DNA from: Metallyticus violacea
Taxonomy: Eukaryota > Arthropoda > Insecta > Mantodea > Metallyticidae
Direction: 5' to 3'
NCBI GenBank assembly: GCA_030762175.1
Contig: CM060833.1
Location: 170,424,501 to 170,488,500, forward strand
DNA: 64,000 bases
The translations under genes were made by a program, and so were the position numbers. The notes beneath the pieces were generated by a model. It had not been told where the DNA came from and ran no database searches. It worked only from the letters and a program-made list of their open reading frames with translations. Shown here in pieces: positions 50,901 to 63,397 of the stretch (within the stretch, counting starts at the first letter, position 1; the number at the start of each line of letters is the position of its first letter).

Positions 50901-52750
50901 ACAGATATGGCAGGAAGAGGATTAAGGGACCCATATTTACGACTTTCATTAAGATTATCCAGAATTCCTCGCGAATATGCAGAGGACACAAACATTCACT
51001 GACATTGATTTTGTACCAACTTCTATGGATTCTGTATAATAATCCTATTAACATCTTTGCAGAGAATACGGTTTTAAAATTATATGAGGGACTCCTTTGC
51101 GCAAATGTCATATTTTTGCACAAACTCTATGGAATGTTGTAAAAAGTTTCTCTTTCCAAGATATTCTTCAAGCAAAGAGAAGCCCGCAAACAGGTACACA
51201 TACTTCCAGATATAATAAGAGACAATTTTCAATGCTGTGCAAATATTTTTATAACATCATATTATGTGCCGTTTTTGCGAGATATTTATTTTTATTTTTA
51301 TTTATTTTTGCTGGAACACTATTTTTCCTTTCTGCACACCTCAACAGTGTACGCCAAGTAAGCCTTGTTTGTCCCAATGTTTCAAGCTCATTGGATGGCG
51401 AGCTTCCATATTTTTCATCGTCACACAAAAAAAGGAGACCCAGCAGGGTGGATTGTATACATGTTTGCAATCTTTACAAATTGCTAAAACCGCGGATCTT
51501 CTTTATTGCATGTACCCAGTGACCCATGTAGAATGCAGTTTTGAAATAATTTTTGGTAAAATATTTTATTGTAATGCGTTTATTGATTTTAATGTTTCCT
51601 TTGTGATACTTTTTGGTCAGGAAGAAACGTAATATCGAATTTTTTGTAACTAAGGGACTATACAAAAGTTTTTATACATTGTTAAAGTAAGGGCTTTTGT
51701 AATATGCTAGTGGCGTAGTAATTATTTGTCAGCATTTGATTAATTATTATATGGTAAATATCGACAAATTAGAGATTTAAAGTTTAAAAATTCAAAGAGT
51801 CACCGTTAAAATTTAATATTTAAAATCTGTTATTTATAAGTATTTAACATGATACATTTCTGATTACGCTGTTTGTATGTTCCAATCTGTTTTCTATTTA
51901 ATCACAGTTGATTGATATTCTGAGTTGAAATTTATTTTACATCTGTTTGATATGTTTTTACTGTTATTTACTAAATAATACTGATTGTCTCACTGTTAGA
52001 ACCTGGAAATTATTATTCTTTTCCCGTATTTTCAGGACCATATCCTGAGGATTTTCTTTCCAACATACTCCCAAAATTAAAACAACCAACCTATTGTCGC
52101 AAATAGGTTATTAAATTATTATATCTTTGAAACGCGCATTTATCAATTTTATGTGACTATTTTTTGTGATCTACCTTTAGTTTTCCTAAGGAAATCGCAA
52201 TTAAGACAGGTTTGTAGTAGCATTCAAATGTTTAAATGTTCTGCTTGATATTATACAACAAATTTGAGAGGGCCCTTGTTCATTTTGTTAGCAACGTTTT
52301 CGAATTCTGAAGGTATATTTTTCTCTTCTCTCGAAAATGTTGAATTATTTTATATTCTTATACTACAAAATACATGTAATATGCTTTGAGTTGATTTCAA
52401 TTTGCTTGTTTAAGATTTCGGTCTGTTCAAATAAAATCTTGTGGCTGAACGGGATGAAATGTTGGGCGATCGCTAATTTGTCAAATGTTGTTTAGTTTAT
52501 GTATACCAAACAGCTGACACGGTGTCTCGCATTTCTTGTGTTCAGAACTGAAAATCACAGGATGAACATGTGCTTTTACTTTCTGGATAGGACTGTCCTA
52601 GTCTGATATGTTTGTTGGAGAGATTCCCACAGTAAAGGGTGTAGACGTTATGCTCTGTTGTTCATCTCTGATTCGTTTGGTTTCCTTGGCTTTGGCGATC
52701 TTCAGAGCTCTCATGGTGGTCGATTTGCTGCACAATTCAGTTGAAGAATT
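47925..52750. other. Unrecognised DNA
   Basis: No exon, RNA or repeat that I can assign. Overlapping short frames at 51097-51632 are T-rich and look non-coding. Confidence 0.45.
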
Positions 52751-52757
52751 GGAATGA

Positions 52758-53546
52758 ATGGTTCATCTCAGTTGGTCGGCGATGATGAAGGCACCCGGAA
52801 CAAAGGTACAAATATGCATTGTTTTTGCGGGGTGTAGTGTCTATTGCTGTGACCAATGTTTCCGTCCTACTTCTCATAAGCTCTTCGGCCGCAGCTTCAG
52901 TATCGAAGCTCATCCTGCTCCTTGCCTCCGGTGCTGTGGCCACGTCCACAGTGCGGCGGGTTGCAGGAATTCTGCTCTATGCCATTACTGCGGGACCTCG
53001 GCCCTCACATCCGAATGCACGAACCACTATCTGGCTCGCCGCCGCCGATACTGTGCCTTCTGGAGGGCTCCAGTCATTACACGGGTCAGGCCACCAGCCC
53101 ACTTGGGCCTAGTTCTCATAACTCACAACACTCGTGAACAGTCAGCACCTTGCACTACAGTACACCGCCGCCCAGCTCCTTCGCCCATCAGTACAGCTCC
53201 AGCACCTGACACAGACGAGCAAGACCTTTCATCCGCCTTAGCTGACCTAACCTCCAAGATTTCTGACATCCAGCAGAATCTTCTTGAGCGAGCCAGCACA
53301 TCAAAGTTGAACAAGAAACAACGTCCTCCCGCCTCGTCCCATTCCAGCACGTCATTCAACTTAATCCAACAATTCCACATACTTCGTGCTAAGCCCTCGC
53401 TACTCGATAGACTGGAAGAGATGTCCACAGAACTGAAATCGTCTCACCCCCGCTTTCTCTTCGGTCTAATCAAACACTTCAACCTTCAATTGGCGTCATT
53501 GCAAGCTGCAACCATTCCAAATTCAAATCCGTCAGAGCCACGCTAA
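52758..53546 (+). pseudogene. Gag-like ORF1 of a non-LTR retrotransposon (zinc-knuckle region)
   Basis: A 262-codon open frame carries PCLRCCGHVHSAAGCRNSAL followed by CHYCG, close to the CCHC knuckles of LINE ORF1 proteins (CxxC, GH, C, CxxCG) but with residues missing between the second Cys and GH. Other frames hold further pieces (RPSHPNA, LLEGSSHYTG), which suggests frameshifts within a knuckle array. The C-terminal half is polar with a possible helix (DLSSALADLTSKISDIQQNL). No RT follows; a Penelope-like fragment on the other strand begins shortly after. It is GC-richer than its surroundings. Confidence 0.55.
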
Positions 53547-53599
53547 CAGAAATTCTTAACTGCCTTCATCCCAAGTCATCTTCATGGACGAGCTCCGGA

Positions 53600-54110
53600 C
53601 GTTCACCAGAGAATTTCCACAGAAAGACTCACCAAGTACTAAAAAAAGTACAGAGCACCTGTAGTTATTCGTTCTGAGGTAAAACAAAGTGGAAATTAAA
53701 CCAAAATAAAAGGCTTGAAAAAATTTATATTTGAGCATAAAAACAAAAATTTTCAGGCATGTTGTTAAAAGAAGAGATTTTAAAATATGAGATTGGAGCT
53801 TCGATATGAAGAACTTGCGAGAACAATCGAGCAAGTTTCAAGTTTAATTCGATGGCAGAGACGTGCTTTGGGGTTCTTGAATAATTTTTAAATTACGGCG
53901 AAATATCTGCGAATGTTCGGAGATGATCTGAAACTCAGGCATGGCATTCCTTAGGAAAGAGTAGAGGTGGTGGAATGGTCGAATGTGCTCAATGCCAGGA
54001 AAATAAATACTAATAGCATTTAAAGTACCTTTTGATTTGACCTCAATAGTACTGAAAATGTTGTGCAAAGGAACAATACGTTAATTTAAAAGTTTTTATG
54101 AAAACCCTAT
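53600..54110 (-). pseudogene. Penelope-like element 3' fragment with GIY-YIG-type endonuclease, decayed
   Basis: The frame at 54068-53844 contains PGIEHIRPFHHLYSFLRNAM and that at 53834-53556 contains FYFGLISTLFYLRTNNYRCS. Both align residue by residue with the better preserved plus-strand copy at 54735-55334 (PGIESIRPILKECHDTL, FYIGLTSTIVSLRMNNHRRS). The Cys-rich linker is lost or frameshifted. Confidence 0.7.
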
Positions 54111-54599
54111 TGAGGAAGTTCTGCTAAATTTGATAATTTCCAACGAAGAGATGTTATTGCATAAAAGGCGATCACAAATTAGCCAAGAAGTAGATATTTT
54201 AGTATGTATAGGGTGACAACTATCGAAGTGAAGGTGTAAGTTAGCCAGCTTATAGCTATTTTATTTACTTCGTTTCTTTTACAGAAGAAGAGCTTTAAAT
54301 ATTTATTTTCTTAGTTGTGTATTTTAATGTATTTTATCTATCTACAACGAACACTATTCCGTAAGGTTATTACACACATATTTAGGGTTACACATACACA
54401 TACCTATACGAGATATAACTGTATAGTAAATAAGTGCTCAGGCCGGCCGATCGTAGCCAGTTTCGACATTTGCCGTTAGACATTTTAATTTTGATAGCTG
54501 TCATCCCTTGCATATCAAAAGATCTATTTCTTTTTCTCTTTCAATCCGTGGCCATCGTCTTTGTAATAACTTTCAATCTCTTGACACACACATATTTAA

Positions 54600-55334
54600 A
54601 ACTTAGCTCAAAAATTACAAGACCAAAATTATCCTTCCGCTCTTTTAGAATCCCATATCATTTCAGCGTACAAAACTTTCCAATGCAAACCTAAAACTTC
54701 TAATAAAAATTTCATTAACCTTGTTACTACTTGCATGCCTGGAATTGAAAGCATCAGACCTATTTTGAAAGAATGTCACGATACTTTGTTAATGTATTCA
54801 TCTTTAAGTGATTTTTATACATTTGCACCCCGCCTTACTTTTAGAACAACCCCTAACCTAAAAAGTGTATTTCGCCGAAACCTATCCCCTTCGAATTTAC
54901 CACGTCCCTTTGCTGGCTCATATCCTTGTCAACGTCCTAAATGTAAAACCTGTGCGCTAATTATGCCGTGCCATTCATTCCACAGTCCTAATTTATCCAG
55001 AGAATTCAACATTCCTTCATTTGCTACCTGTTCTTCCAAGAATGTCGTATATATGTTATCTTGTAAGCTTTGTAAAGCATTTTATATTGGTTTAACTTCT
55101 ACTATTGTTTCGCTACGTATGAACAATCATAGACGTTCTGTTAAAACCAAGTCTCCCTTGCCGGCTGCCCGACATGCCCTATCTCACTGTAAGGATTTTG
55201 ATGATGCTTTTAGTTTAACGCTTATTGATGCGTTACCTACACAATGCTCTGAAAATTTACTCAGAGATAGAGAAATGGCAGCTATATTTTTACATAAAGC
55301 GCGTATACCACCTGGTTTAAATTTTTTGTATTAA
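54600..55334 (+). CDS. Penelope-like element C-terminal GIY-YIG endonuclease fragment
   Basis: An intact open frame runs from about 54680 through Met 54735 to the TAA at 55332-55334, with more than 199 codons. The residues FRTTPNLKSVFRRNLSPSNL, YPCQRPKCKTC, NVVYMLSCKLCKAFYIGLTS and RMNNHRRSV are typical of the C-terminal part of Penelope-like elements: a linker with the Cys motif CxxxxCKTC, then a GIY-YIG nuclease in which GIY appears as VYML and YIG is kept. The RT domain that should precede it is missing, and the 54434-54680 stretch shows only weak similarity, so this is a 5'-truncated element piece rather than a host gene. It is the best preserved coding part of its kind here. It points away from the minus-strand copy at 53600-54110. 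Confidence 0.75.
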   Translation, partial: NLAQKLQDQNYPSALLESHIISAYKTFQCKPKTSNKNFINLVTTCMPGIESIRPILKECHDTLLMYSSLSDFYTFAPRLTFRTTPNLKSVFRRNLSPSNLPRPFAGSYPCQRPKCKTCALIMPCHSFHSPNLSREFNIPSFATCSSKNVVYMLSCKLCKAFYIGLTSTIVSLRMNNHRRSVKTKSPLPAARHALSHCKDFDDAFSLTLIDALPTQCSENLLRDREMAAIFLHKARIPPGLNFLY

Positions 55335-55562
55335 TATATTTTCATTCTCTCTATCACTCTTGTTACTTGTTTCATCTATCTCCATGCATTATGCTACCTT
55401 CAATATTCAATCTTTATTTTTACTGTCTTCACTTGTATTCTTGCCTTAGAAGAATTCAAGCAGTTCGAAATATAACTAGAGATAACCTGTGTCTATTTTA
55501 TCCTTTTCCTTCTTCTTTAGCTATTATTTTAGTTACATTGTTCATTGTATTATTTTATTTTT

Positions 55563-55624
<62 letters not shown>
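55563..55624. repeat. (CA)n(TA)n compound microsatellite
   Basis: About 8 CA units followed by about 23 TA units, between the Penelope-like fragment and a diverged SINE-A. Confidence 0.95.
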
Positions 55625-55627
<3 letters not shown>

Positions 55628-55639
55628 AGGATTATACAG

Positions 55640-55908
55640 AAGGACGGTTGGCGTCTTCCTAAAGTCAATAATCCAAAAGCGTCTATTTCGGTAACTTCGA
55701 TGCTCAACCTAGTCAAGGTTGATGGATTTTTTAAATATAGCGTTCTTCGGAAGGGAAGTAGTTGTTAGTCCCTGTTCTAGATTTACAACGCATATAAGAG
55801 CCTCAAGATTGATAAAAGAGGTCTTCGAGCAAAATTTATCAGCCGTTTTGAATAGAATGGGACGTTAATGCCCAAAGGTACTAAAGATAGTCCTTAAATT
55901 AAATAAAC
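55640..55908 (+). mobile_element. SINE-A copy, strongly diverged
   Basis: Only scattered blocks are clear: GTTGATGGATTTTTTAAATA, CTTCGGAAGGGAAG, AGCAAAATTTATCAGCCGTT, GAATGGGACGTTAATGCCC and an AAATTAAATAAA end. The head is too eroded to show A and B boxes. It abuts the TA microsatellite. Confidence 0.65.
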
Positions 55909-55909
55909 C

Positions 55910-58015
55910 GAATCTTACCTAACCTTCTTTTTCGTAACTTCTAGAATAGCTTCACTCCACATATTTTTAGTCTGTTTTTTCTTCTTATTCTCCGATATCC
56001 AATTTTATAAAATGCTTTTCATTCGTTATTCTCATAATTTCTTCACTTCTTACGTAGTCTTACTCTCAATTTTAAGATAATTCTTTTCTTCAGCAAAAAA
56101 TCTTTTTTCTGTATTTTTCATTTATAAACTCAATTTTTCTTCTTCAATGTCTTCTTTCTTATTAATGAACATTCCTAAGTATTTAGTTTGATATATTATG
56201 CTGAGGATAGAAAAATAACAGAAATGTTCTCAAGTCTCACAAGACTGTACCGAATTTACAGGGCTAGGTTCCTCCCCTCTTTCCGCCCACTCACCTACTT
56301 TTAAGTTGGGAGATAAATTCACCATCTGCCTCTTTCTACCTAAAGTTTTCTCGAGAGGAAGCGGGAAGCATCCTGATTCTTTCTTTTTCTTTTCTGTCTT
56401 TCCTTAAGGGCTCCCATCTACTCCACAAAATGTGAGCTTTGGGCTGAGAAGGTTTGTATATTGCCACAAACTAGGTGATCTGGAAACTTGGCTTGAAAGC
56501 TCCGTGTCTTCTTTTCATAACACTCAAAACATTTCGCATGGGGGGGGGGGGGCAAGAGACATTCTCACTGAATAAGACATGCACGATAATGCTCATTATC
56601 CGGGCACGGATAACTCTTAGTGCCTGTTGAAGTGATAAGGGAAAATGTTAATATAGATTGATGGATGTCCCTAGTAGTGTATTTAGTTGCAATTGCTATA
56701 AATATAATTCTAAACGTTCTTATAAGGAAGCAAATATTTACAGCTCTGCTTACTATGCACTCTCTAAAGTCTTTGATACTTTTCTCTACACAATGAAGTT
56801 CTTAGATTGGGTACAGTAATATTATTAAATGCACATTGTCTCATTTAATGCAGAAATGTCATATTTATGCCTACAGATTTCTAATTTTGTGTATTTCTGT
56901 CAAAACAACTCTTCTTTGTTTTAGCACCCAGCATGATATTGCGTACAAAACTGGGTACAACTTGTGAATGAAATTGTTTCAGTTTGTAAGTTGACAACAG
57001 ACTCCTTAAATCTCTTCATAAAAAATACAGCGTCATACAAAAACTGTAATTTTTCTATTCCAATACTTTAATAATGGAACTGAATGACAACTAGTTTGCA
57101 AACTACTACTTATGTTTTAATGTTTAAAATATTCTCAGTTTTTATCGAGTACATTAATAATATATTGAGTAAATCATCCACACTTAATCGTCAAATCAAA
57201 GAAATTGAGAACCGGTAATTGAGAGTAGGCAAATTATATTTTAGATCATAAAATTAAATTGCTAAAACCAAAATTTTGAAACAATGGAAAATAATATTAC
57301 AATAGTAAAGAATCTGTGAAATTTGATCTAGTAGAACTTCTGTTTTTCCTAATTTAATGGGGCTTAGAAATTCATTTTCTTGGCTTTGTATATCCAGTGT
57401 TTTCTGTTAATTTTCAATACTTAACCATCAAAAAATTCCTGATGCTCTTATTGATTTGGCTAATAAAAGAGAGACTCATTCTTTAAACTATAAAACAAAA
57501 AACAAGAAATGTTCGTTGAATTTATTAATAACTATAAAATATTTTAATTGTGAAGGTATCTAAACATAAATCGTTGTTACAACACTATTAGAACCTTTTT
57601 AAAAGATCAGTAAATTTCCATGAAATAGCGCAAAATTATCAATCAGGTGCGACGCATAGTTAGCGGTTGAAAGCCATCTGTAGGCATAAGTTAAAACCAG
57701 TGCGCGATATAGGACATAAAAAACTGCAAAGCGGTGTATGCAAGTGCTTCCACGCTTGTTAATTGAAGTTCAAAATGTTACACGCAAGGGTAAATTTACG
57801 CAATTAACGCAATATTGCAACATTTGATTGCAATTTGCAGAATATTTTTCGTATATTTGACGCAAATGGTGGTGGATATAATTTAAATACTGTGTTCTGC
57901 ATAAAGTACTCAGCATTTAATGCATAACGGTGGACTTTATAATAATATTTGAAACCTAGGGTGCAGGCATTAATTACTAAACTTGAGAGTATGTAATTCA
58001 TTATGAAAACCTATT
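55910..58015. other. Unrecognised AT-rich DNA
   Basis: Only the G run at 56537 stands out. No coding or repeat family was identified. Confidence 0.5.
56537..56551. repeat. G homopolymer
   Basis: A run of about 14 G after CATTTCGCAT. Similar shorter runs occur at 8051-8063 and 14119-14128. Confidence 0.85.
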
Positions 58016-58026
58016 TAAAAGTTGCA

Positions 58027-58306
58027 GTTTTTTTAATGGTGTTTAACACCCGTTTTACTACTGTGGCACCACAGGGGGTGAACATTGGTGATACATGAAA
58101 TGAAATGATAAACTGGGAAAGGATTTTTTTGAGGAAGGAAACATTCTAGGCCTAAGTTTAGGTACTTCGCCGGCATTTGCCAGTTATGAGGACTGAAGAA
58201 AACCTGGAAAAAACCTCAGTCAGGGAGGACGGTCCTGGCGGGATTCGAATTACAGTCCATCGCTCACGAGTCCGCGCCTTAACGACCTCGGGCACCCGTG
58301 GCAGTC
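58027..58306 (-). mobile_element. SINE-B, full-length copy
   Basis: Reverse-strand copy with tail GGTGTTTAACACCCG, the body, and the head ACGAGTCCGCGCCTTAACGA. Perfect 10 bp target-site duplication AAAAGTTGCA at 58017-58026 and 58307-58316. Confidence 0.9.
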
Positions 58307-58877
58307 AAAAGTTGCAATTGAGAATATTATAAATGGAAAGAGCTCTGTTTTCTGCACAAACCTCCCTTTTATGTGGCATTTGGAACATGAACTTCCAATC
58401 GCCGCAGTTGTGACTTCAGGCCCATTCCAGAGCCTTGACTTAATCACCGTTGCAGTGAAAACGCGGATCTAAACACAATTACAACTTAGCTGATAACTGA
58501 GAGATTGAAGTACTGTAGTTCAGTGTAGTCCACATCTATCTCTCCCTTACTCACGCACTTACATTGAGTTTCGTTCAAAAGCATTAGCAGAGGCAAAATA
58601 GTCTGAATACAAATTAAATACATGACGGCTTGAGCTCAACAAATTATATTGCAAGTATTTAATTAATTTTTTTTTACTTCCATATTATATCTAATCTTTG
58701 TGTTTTATAATAAATAATATACACTTAACTGTTTGTGAAAAGAAACAAAGAAAGAAAAAAATACATATCTTGAAATCTTAGGGTGTAGTAGTTCCTTGCT
58801 ATCATTACTACAACATTTTTCTATGGCATAAACTTTATTACATAGCCATGGACATTTCCCCAATATTTTGAAGTCCT

Positions 58878-58990
58878 TTATACTGGGGTAAGATTTTGTT
58901 CGAACAGATTATCCAAATCCTTCCAAAGCTTTTCGATCAGCTTAAGATCCGGACTTTGTTTGACTAATCCCTTTCTCTTCTTCATTCTCT
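58878..58990 (-). pseudogene. Tc1-like transposase C-terminal fragment
   Basis: A short frame reads GLVKQSPDLKLIEKLWKDLD then NLFEQ. It corresponds to the Tc1-family motif W-SQSPDLNPIEHLW near the last catalytic residue. Upstream residues are not recognisable and the fragment is about 35 residues long. Confidence 0.55.
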
Positions 58991-60029
58991 GAGAGTTTAT
59001 CACATTTACTTTTCTACTTATGTGACATCTATTTCTCGCACTTCGTCTTCCGAATGGGCCCACAGTCCTATCAATGTCGAGCAGAGGACGACAGAAACGG
59101 CCCAAAACTATAATGCTCTTTCCAACAAAAGGACTTTGACGTTCCTTTTGTTCCCGTCAGATGTAAATGCACTGCACTTGCTCTCATACTCCATGATACT
59201 TTGTATTAATCATTATACTTTTGACTTTTCTAATATTTTCAGTAATCGGTGGTAGGAGGTTGTTAACCATTCAGATCTACATATAATTGCTAAATTATAT
59301 TTAACTGTAGAAAAAATAATTTTGAACAGTCCTGGCGAATGAAAGATGCGCAGTGATTTCTGGTCGAGTTCATTTTCTGTTTATAAGGGAATCAGATTAG
59401 TAACTTTCTTACTTCCGTATTAAACACATCGTAGTGAGAATTTATTGCACAGCTGTACCGCTCCCATCTTTATCGTTTGCAATTGTTTGCTATTTTTAAG
59501 CAGCTAAGAAGTTACCCCCTCAAATTTCCTAGAATTATCTCGCACAGTTCGATACAAGGTCATTCGCCAGCAATATTCAAAGCTGCAGTACACGTGTAGC
59601 CCATGTTTTCCTCTAGATCATTCCGTCTTGCCTGATATTTTTTGAACCAGCTACTAAAACGTAACTTCTTGTACAAGGTAGGTGAGGCATGGGATGTCAA
59701 AATTAATGGAAAATCTGATTTATGCTAAACACACCACAGACAAGGATATGTAATGCTATCATAAATGCTTTTTATGTTCAAAATTATGACATTGCGACTT
59801 TAATATGTACGATAATGAAATTAAATTACATATAATATTAAAAGAATGATGTTCCATTACTTTCATAAATATGTTCATATGTGAGCTCAAACCTCCGGTC
59901 CTTTTTTGTACATATACATTAATCACTCTTGAAGCGAATTCTGTAACACCCCTTCCTCTATAATTCTAATACTAGAGCAGTTTGGTAAGTAATTACGTTT
60001 AATATTAAAAAGAACAAGTTCAGCCTTGC

Positions 60030-61024
60030 AACGTACTTTATTTTTAGACATAGTTCCTTGAAGTTCAACGAACTTGCTCCAGGTTCGTGATTCACTAATG
60101 GAAATGCGTTTCTTGGAGGCCCTCAACATATTGGTTTACCTCCTGTAAGATCTCTTCATTTGACTTAAATTTGTGTCCAGCGAGAAAAGTTTTCGGTTTC
60201 GAAAACAGCTGATAATCCGAGGGAGCGAGATCAGGTGGATACGGTGGATGCGGAAGTATTTTAAATCGTAAATCGGTAAATTTGTCCTGAACGCATCGGC
60301 GCACTGTCATGGTGATATAGCAGTTTCTTTTTTTACCTTTTCGGGCGTTTTTATGCGATTACTACTTCACTCTCCCCAAAAGTGATGCATAGTATTTTTC
60401 AGCAATGATTTTCCCCTTCTCCAAGCAGGTAATGAAGAAAATTTATTTTGCGTTCCAAAAATCTGAAGTTATCACCTTCAGGAAGTGGAACGCATTTCGC
60501 CTTTTTCGCAATTGGTTCACCTTCTACTGTTCACTATTTAGACTGGCGCTTCTAGTAATGAATCAACATTTCGTTCATAATCACATAACGACATGGAAAG
60601 TCTGTTGTATTATTTTAATCGATTCCAAATAGTCAGTCGCTTTTACTCCGGAGTGAGCAGACGCGACATCAATTTTAAGCGAAATTTTCCCAAATGTAAT
60701 TTTTTAAGCAAATAAAATGAACCTGCTGAGTTGAGATTCCCGCGATGTCTGCTAACTCATATACTTTCACTCGTCTATCAGTCAAAAGTATATCGTGGAC
60801 TTCATGGAATGATTTCTAGCCTCGCAGCTGATTTTGGAACTCCAGGACGTGGTATCTCTTCGAAGTTTGATCTGCTTCGCTTGAACTTATTTACCCTAAG
60901 TCGAGTGGTTTCACAGAAAGAGCATGCGGCAGACAATGTTGGTAAATTCTTTCATGAATTTCCTTTGCTGTTTCCCTTCCAGAAAAAAGAATTGCGTTAC
61001 ACCAGGAAATGCAATCTTATCCAT
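60030..61024 (-). pseudogene. Decayed mariner transposase
   Basis: Starts at ATG 61024 with MDKIAFPGVTQFFFLEGKTA and KEIHERIYQHC, followed in other frames by VNKFKRSRSNFEEIPRPGVP, DRRVKVYELADIAGISTQQV, a block resembling GKIIAEKYYASLL (about 60400), HPPYPPDLAPSDYQLFSKPK (about 60240-60180) and SRTWSKFVELQGTMSKNKV near 60050, the usual C-terminal end. The order and spacing match a full mariner transposase, but stops and frameshifts are frequent. Inverted ends could not be identified. Confidence 0.78.
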
Positions 61025-61744
61025 TTCTCACCATCACTAGAAACGCTTGTGTTTACACAATCATCAAACATGAATTAACATCAGGGTGTCTTGTGACCAT
61101 AGAAACTAAACTTTATGACCACAAATACTGACGTGGCTATTGTCCTCCAATAGTACGCGAGCCCCCTCGTAGGATATCGCGCCATCCTACTGCAGTTGGC
61201 AGAGGGAAACAGTTATAAATAGTTAACAACCCATCGTATGGTCTACGTTTCAGCATTCGCTAAAATATGATCAAGGAAATTTAAGAATAGCTATAAAAAT
61301 AATAAGTTATAGTAAATGGGCTTACGTAGTGTCATACTACCGCATTGAATCCCAAAAATAGAAAAAGAAAATATTATAATTGATAGCGTCAGCATTCCGG
61401 TCTTTATGTTGGGCTTCAGATTCCACAAAACCCCAGAAGGGACCTAGTCTACACAGCAACGAAAATTCCATGCAAGATCATGCTCGCCTCTCCCTGGTAG
61501 TGTCTTAGAAAACCATTACCACTATTGAGCAAGGCAGTCTGAACCTTGACCGTGTTATTGTCTACCTTACAGAAAGGGTCTATTCCAACCTTAATAGACA
61601 CTTTGCGCCTGTCTGTGGACGATTTTGTCCCCCTTTGGTGTAGTTTACCAAGACGGACCAAATTGAGAGTCGTTCTTTCAGGTCTTAGTAGCTGCTAAGA
61701 AGTGTCCAGCTCTTTTGCAATGTGCATTGTATTTGGTTTTTATT

Positions 61745-61870
61745 TAGGGCATAATACCAACAAACTATTTAGAATCAAATTCAAATTGGAGAAATTGGAG
61801 GTCAGGGCCGGGAGTTGAACCATGCATGGTAACTTCCCATTCGGTTGTCAATACCCCGTCCAACCACAAT
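61745..61870 (-). mobile_element. Possible third tRNA-derived SINE (SINE-C), relic
   Basis: On the minus strand, GGTTCAACTCCCGGCC is a good B box preceded by a tRNA-like stretch with GTGGTTGGACGGGGTATTG, and followed by a short body ending in TAAATAAAAACCAAATAC. It shares the CGGCC-TGACCTC junction with 62035-62110 but matches neither SINE-A nor SINE-B. Could be a decayed tRNA pseudogene. Confidence 0.4.
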
Positions 61871-62034
61871 TGCGAATTTCATACACTCTGGAGATCGCTA
61901 AGGTTATCTCGTTGCAGAAAGTTTTCTCCTGAACACACGGTTCGGGTAATTGTAGGCGAGGCTTCATAGCCACATTATGTGTCGTAGTTTACGCCAAAAT
62001 ATAAGTAAACCTTTATTTAATAATCTATAGGCCT

Positions 62035-62125
62035 TGACTGTAATATAAGCCCAAGGTCCGTGGTTCGAATCTCGGCCGTGACCTCGGTAGTTCCCTGGTT
62101 TGAGTCTAACTCCAAATTTCAGTCT
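62035..62125 (+). mobile_element. Possible SINE-C relic, plus strand
   Basis: TGGTTCGAATCTCGGCC (62060-62076) is a near-perfect B box followed by GTGACCTCGG. The A-box side (GCCTTGACTGTAATATAAGC) is eroded. Similar in its B-box junction to 61745-61870 on the other strand. Confidence 0.38.
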
Positions 62126-62129
62126 AATG

Positions 62130-63384
62130 CATGACTTGTGTGAAAAATATGACGTAAACAAACAAAACGTACTTCACGGTGTTAATAATAATTTTGTGTT
62201 TACAACATTACAAAATGAAATGGAATTAAAAGGAACTTTATTGATAACAGAAACAATTTTATACTTAGCACTTTTTGTTAACAATCTGCAGAAAAAATAG
62301 GTCCGGATTCTAACTGGTGAAGGTCTTCGGCTAATATTAGTGATGGAAGAAGTGAAATTTGGTGAAAAAAGGGTTCACTAATTTGCAGTCCCAAGATGGA
62401 TCTGTTACGATAACAGGAGGTTAAAAATATAGCATGGATGTGTAGGCAGATTACTGCAAACTTCCCCTTGAATAGGAAAATGCTAACCACCACATTGTCC
62501 AGCTTGACGAATACCAACGTCAATACACCGAAGTATAAAATGTCATTTTATGTTAGGGGAAAATAATTATGGGACTTTGCTCTTAAAATGACTTTGAACC
62601 CTAGCAAACCTCTCCTTTGCCCTTTGGAACAGCCGCTTTAGCATTTTTAATACACGAGTATGTGATCTTTAAACTCCGTCTCTGGACATTTAGCTTTTAG
62701 GCATCCAAATTTCAGAACTCGTTTTTCTCGGCTTTAGCTTTAAATGTGTTTGCCTATGCTAAAAGCCTAGCACAACTTTTTAACCTCCTGCTGCACAAGC
62801 ATTAACATGCATTTTGCCGTGAAACCAAAAGTAAATTTTTAAAGTATTAGTGCAATCGATGACTAATATTTCCATTATTTCTATTTAAATGTTTATTTCA
62901 ATTTTTAAAATTGTATACAGCTATAATTAAAAATCTGTGCTAGCTTTCATTTAAGACAATATTTAGAAAAAATACTTTTTATGGAAAATATAGGTATTTA
63001 GCAATACTTTTGAATCATTCAAAAATAAGTAAATAAAATAATAGAACATGTTTAAAACAATAGTAAAATCGACTAATAAGGCTGAAAGTTGATGTAGGTA
63101 ATATTAAACGGAAGGACAATTGTGTTTAAATGTGAGATCTCTAGGTTTAGCTATTCAAAATTTACAAATTCTACTTCGGTATCCCCTTAAAGTAAGAAAT
63201 ACTTAAACGGCTTGCGGATGATGGTTAAAGTGTCAATTATGAGTTCAGTACGCGGGAAGGTGATGTCCTGCCGCTAGTCAAACAAGTTCACACACAAAAA
63301 CCAGATTACTGAAGAAAGTATTCATGTCATACTCTCCCGACAGATCTTATCGCAAGAAGTTAATACCGGCAGAGATGAAAAATA
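62130..63384. other. Unrecognised AT-rich DNA
   Basis: Nothing assignable between the SINE-C relic and the SINE-B mini-copy. Confidence 0.5.
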
Positions 63385-63397
63385 TCGTTATGAAATA

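Noticed and set aside
51097..51632. Overlapping ORFs of 141 and 122 codons
   Set aside because: They are T-rich, Phe-rich frames in two registers with no recognisable domain; likely chance.
55367..55768. 133-codon plus-strand ORF
   Set aside because: A long part is translation of the CA/TA microsatellite and a decayed SINE-A.
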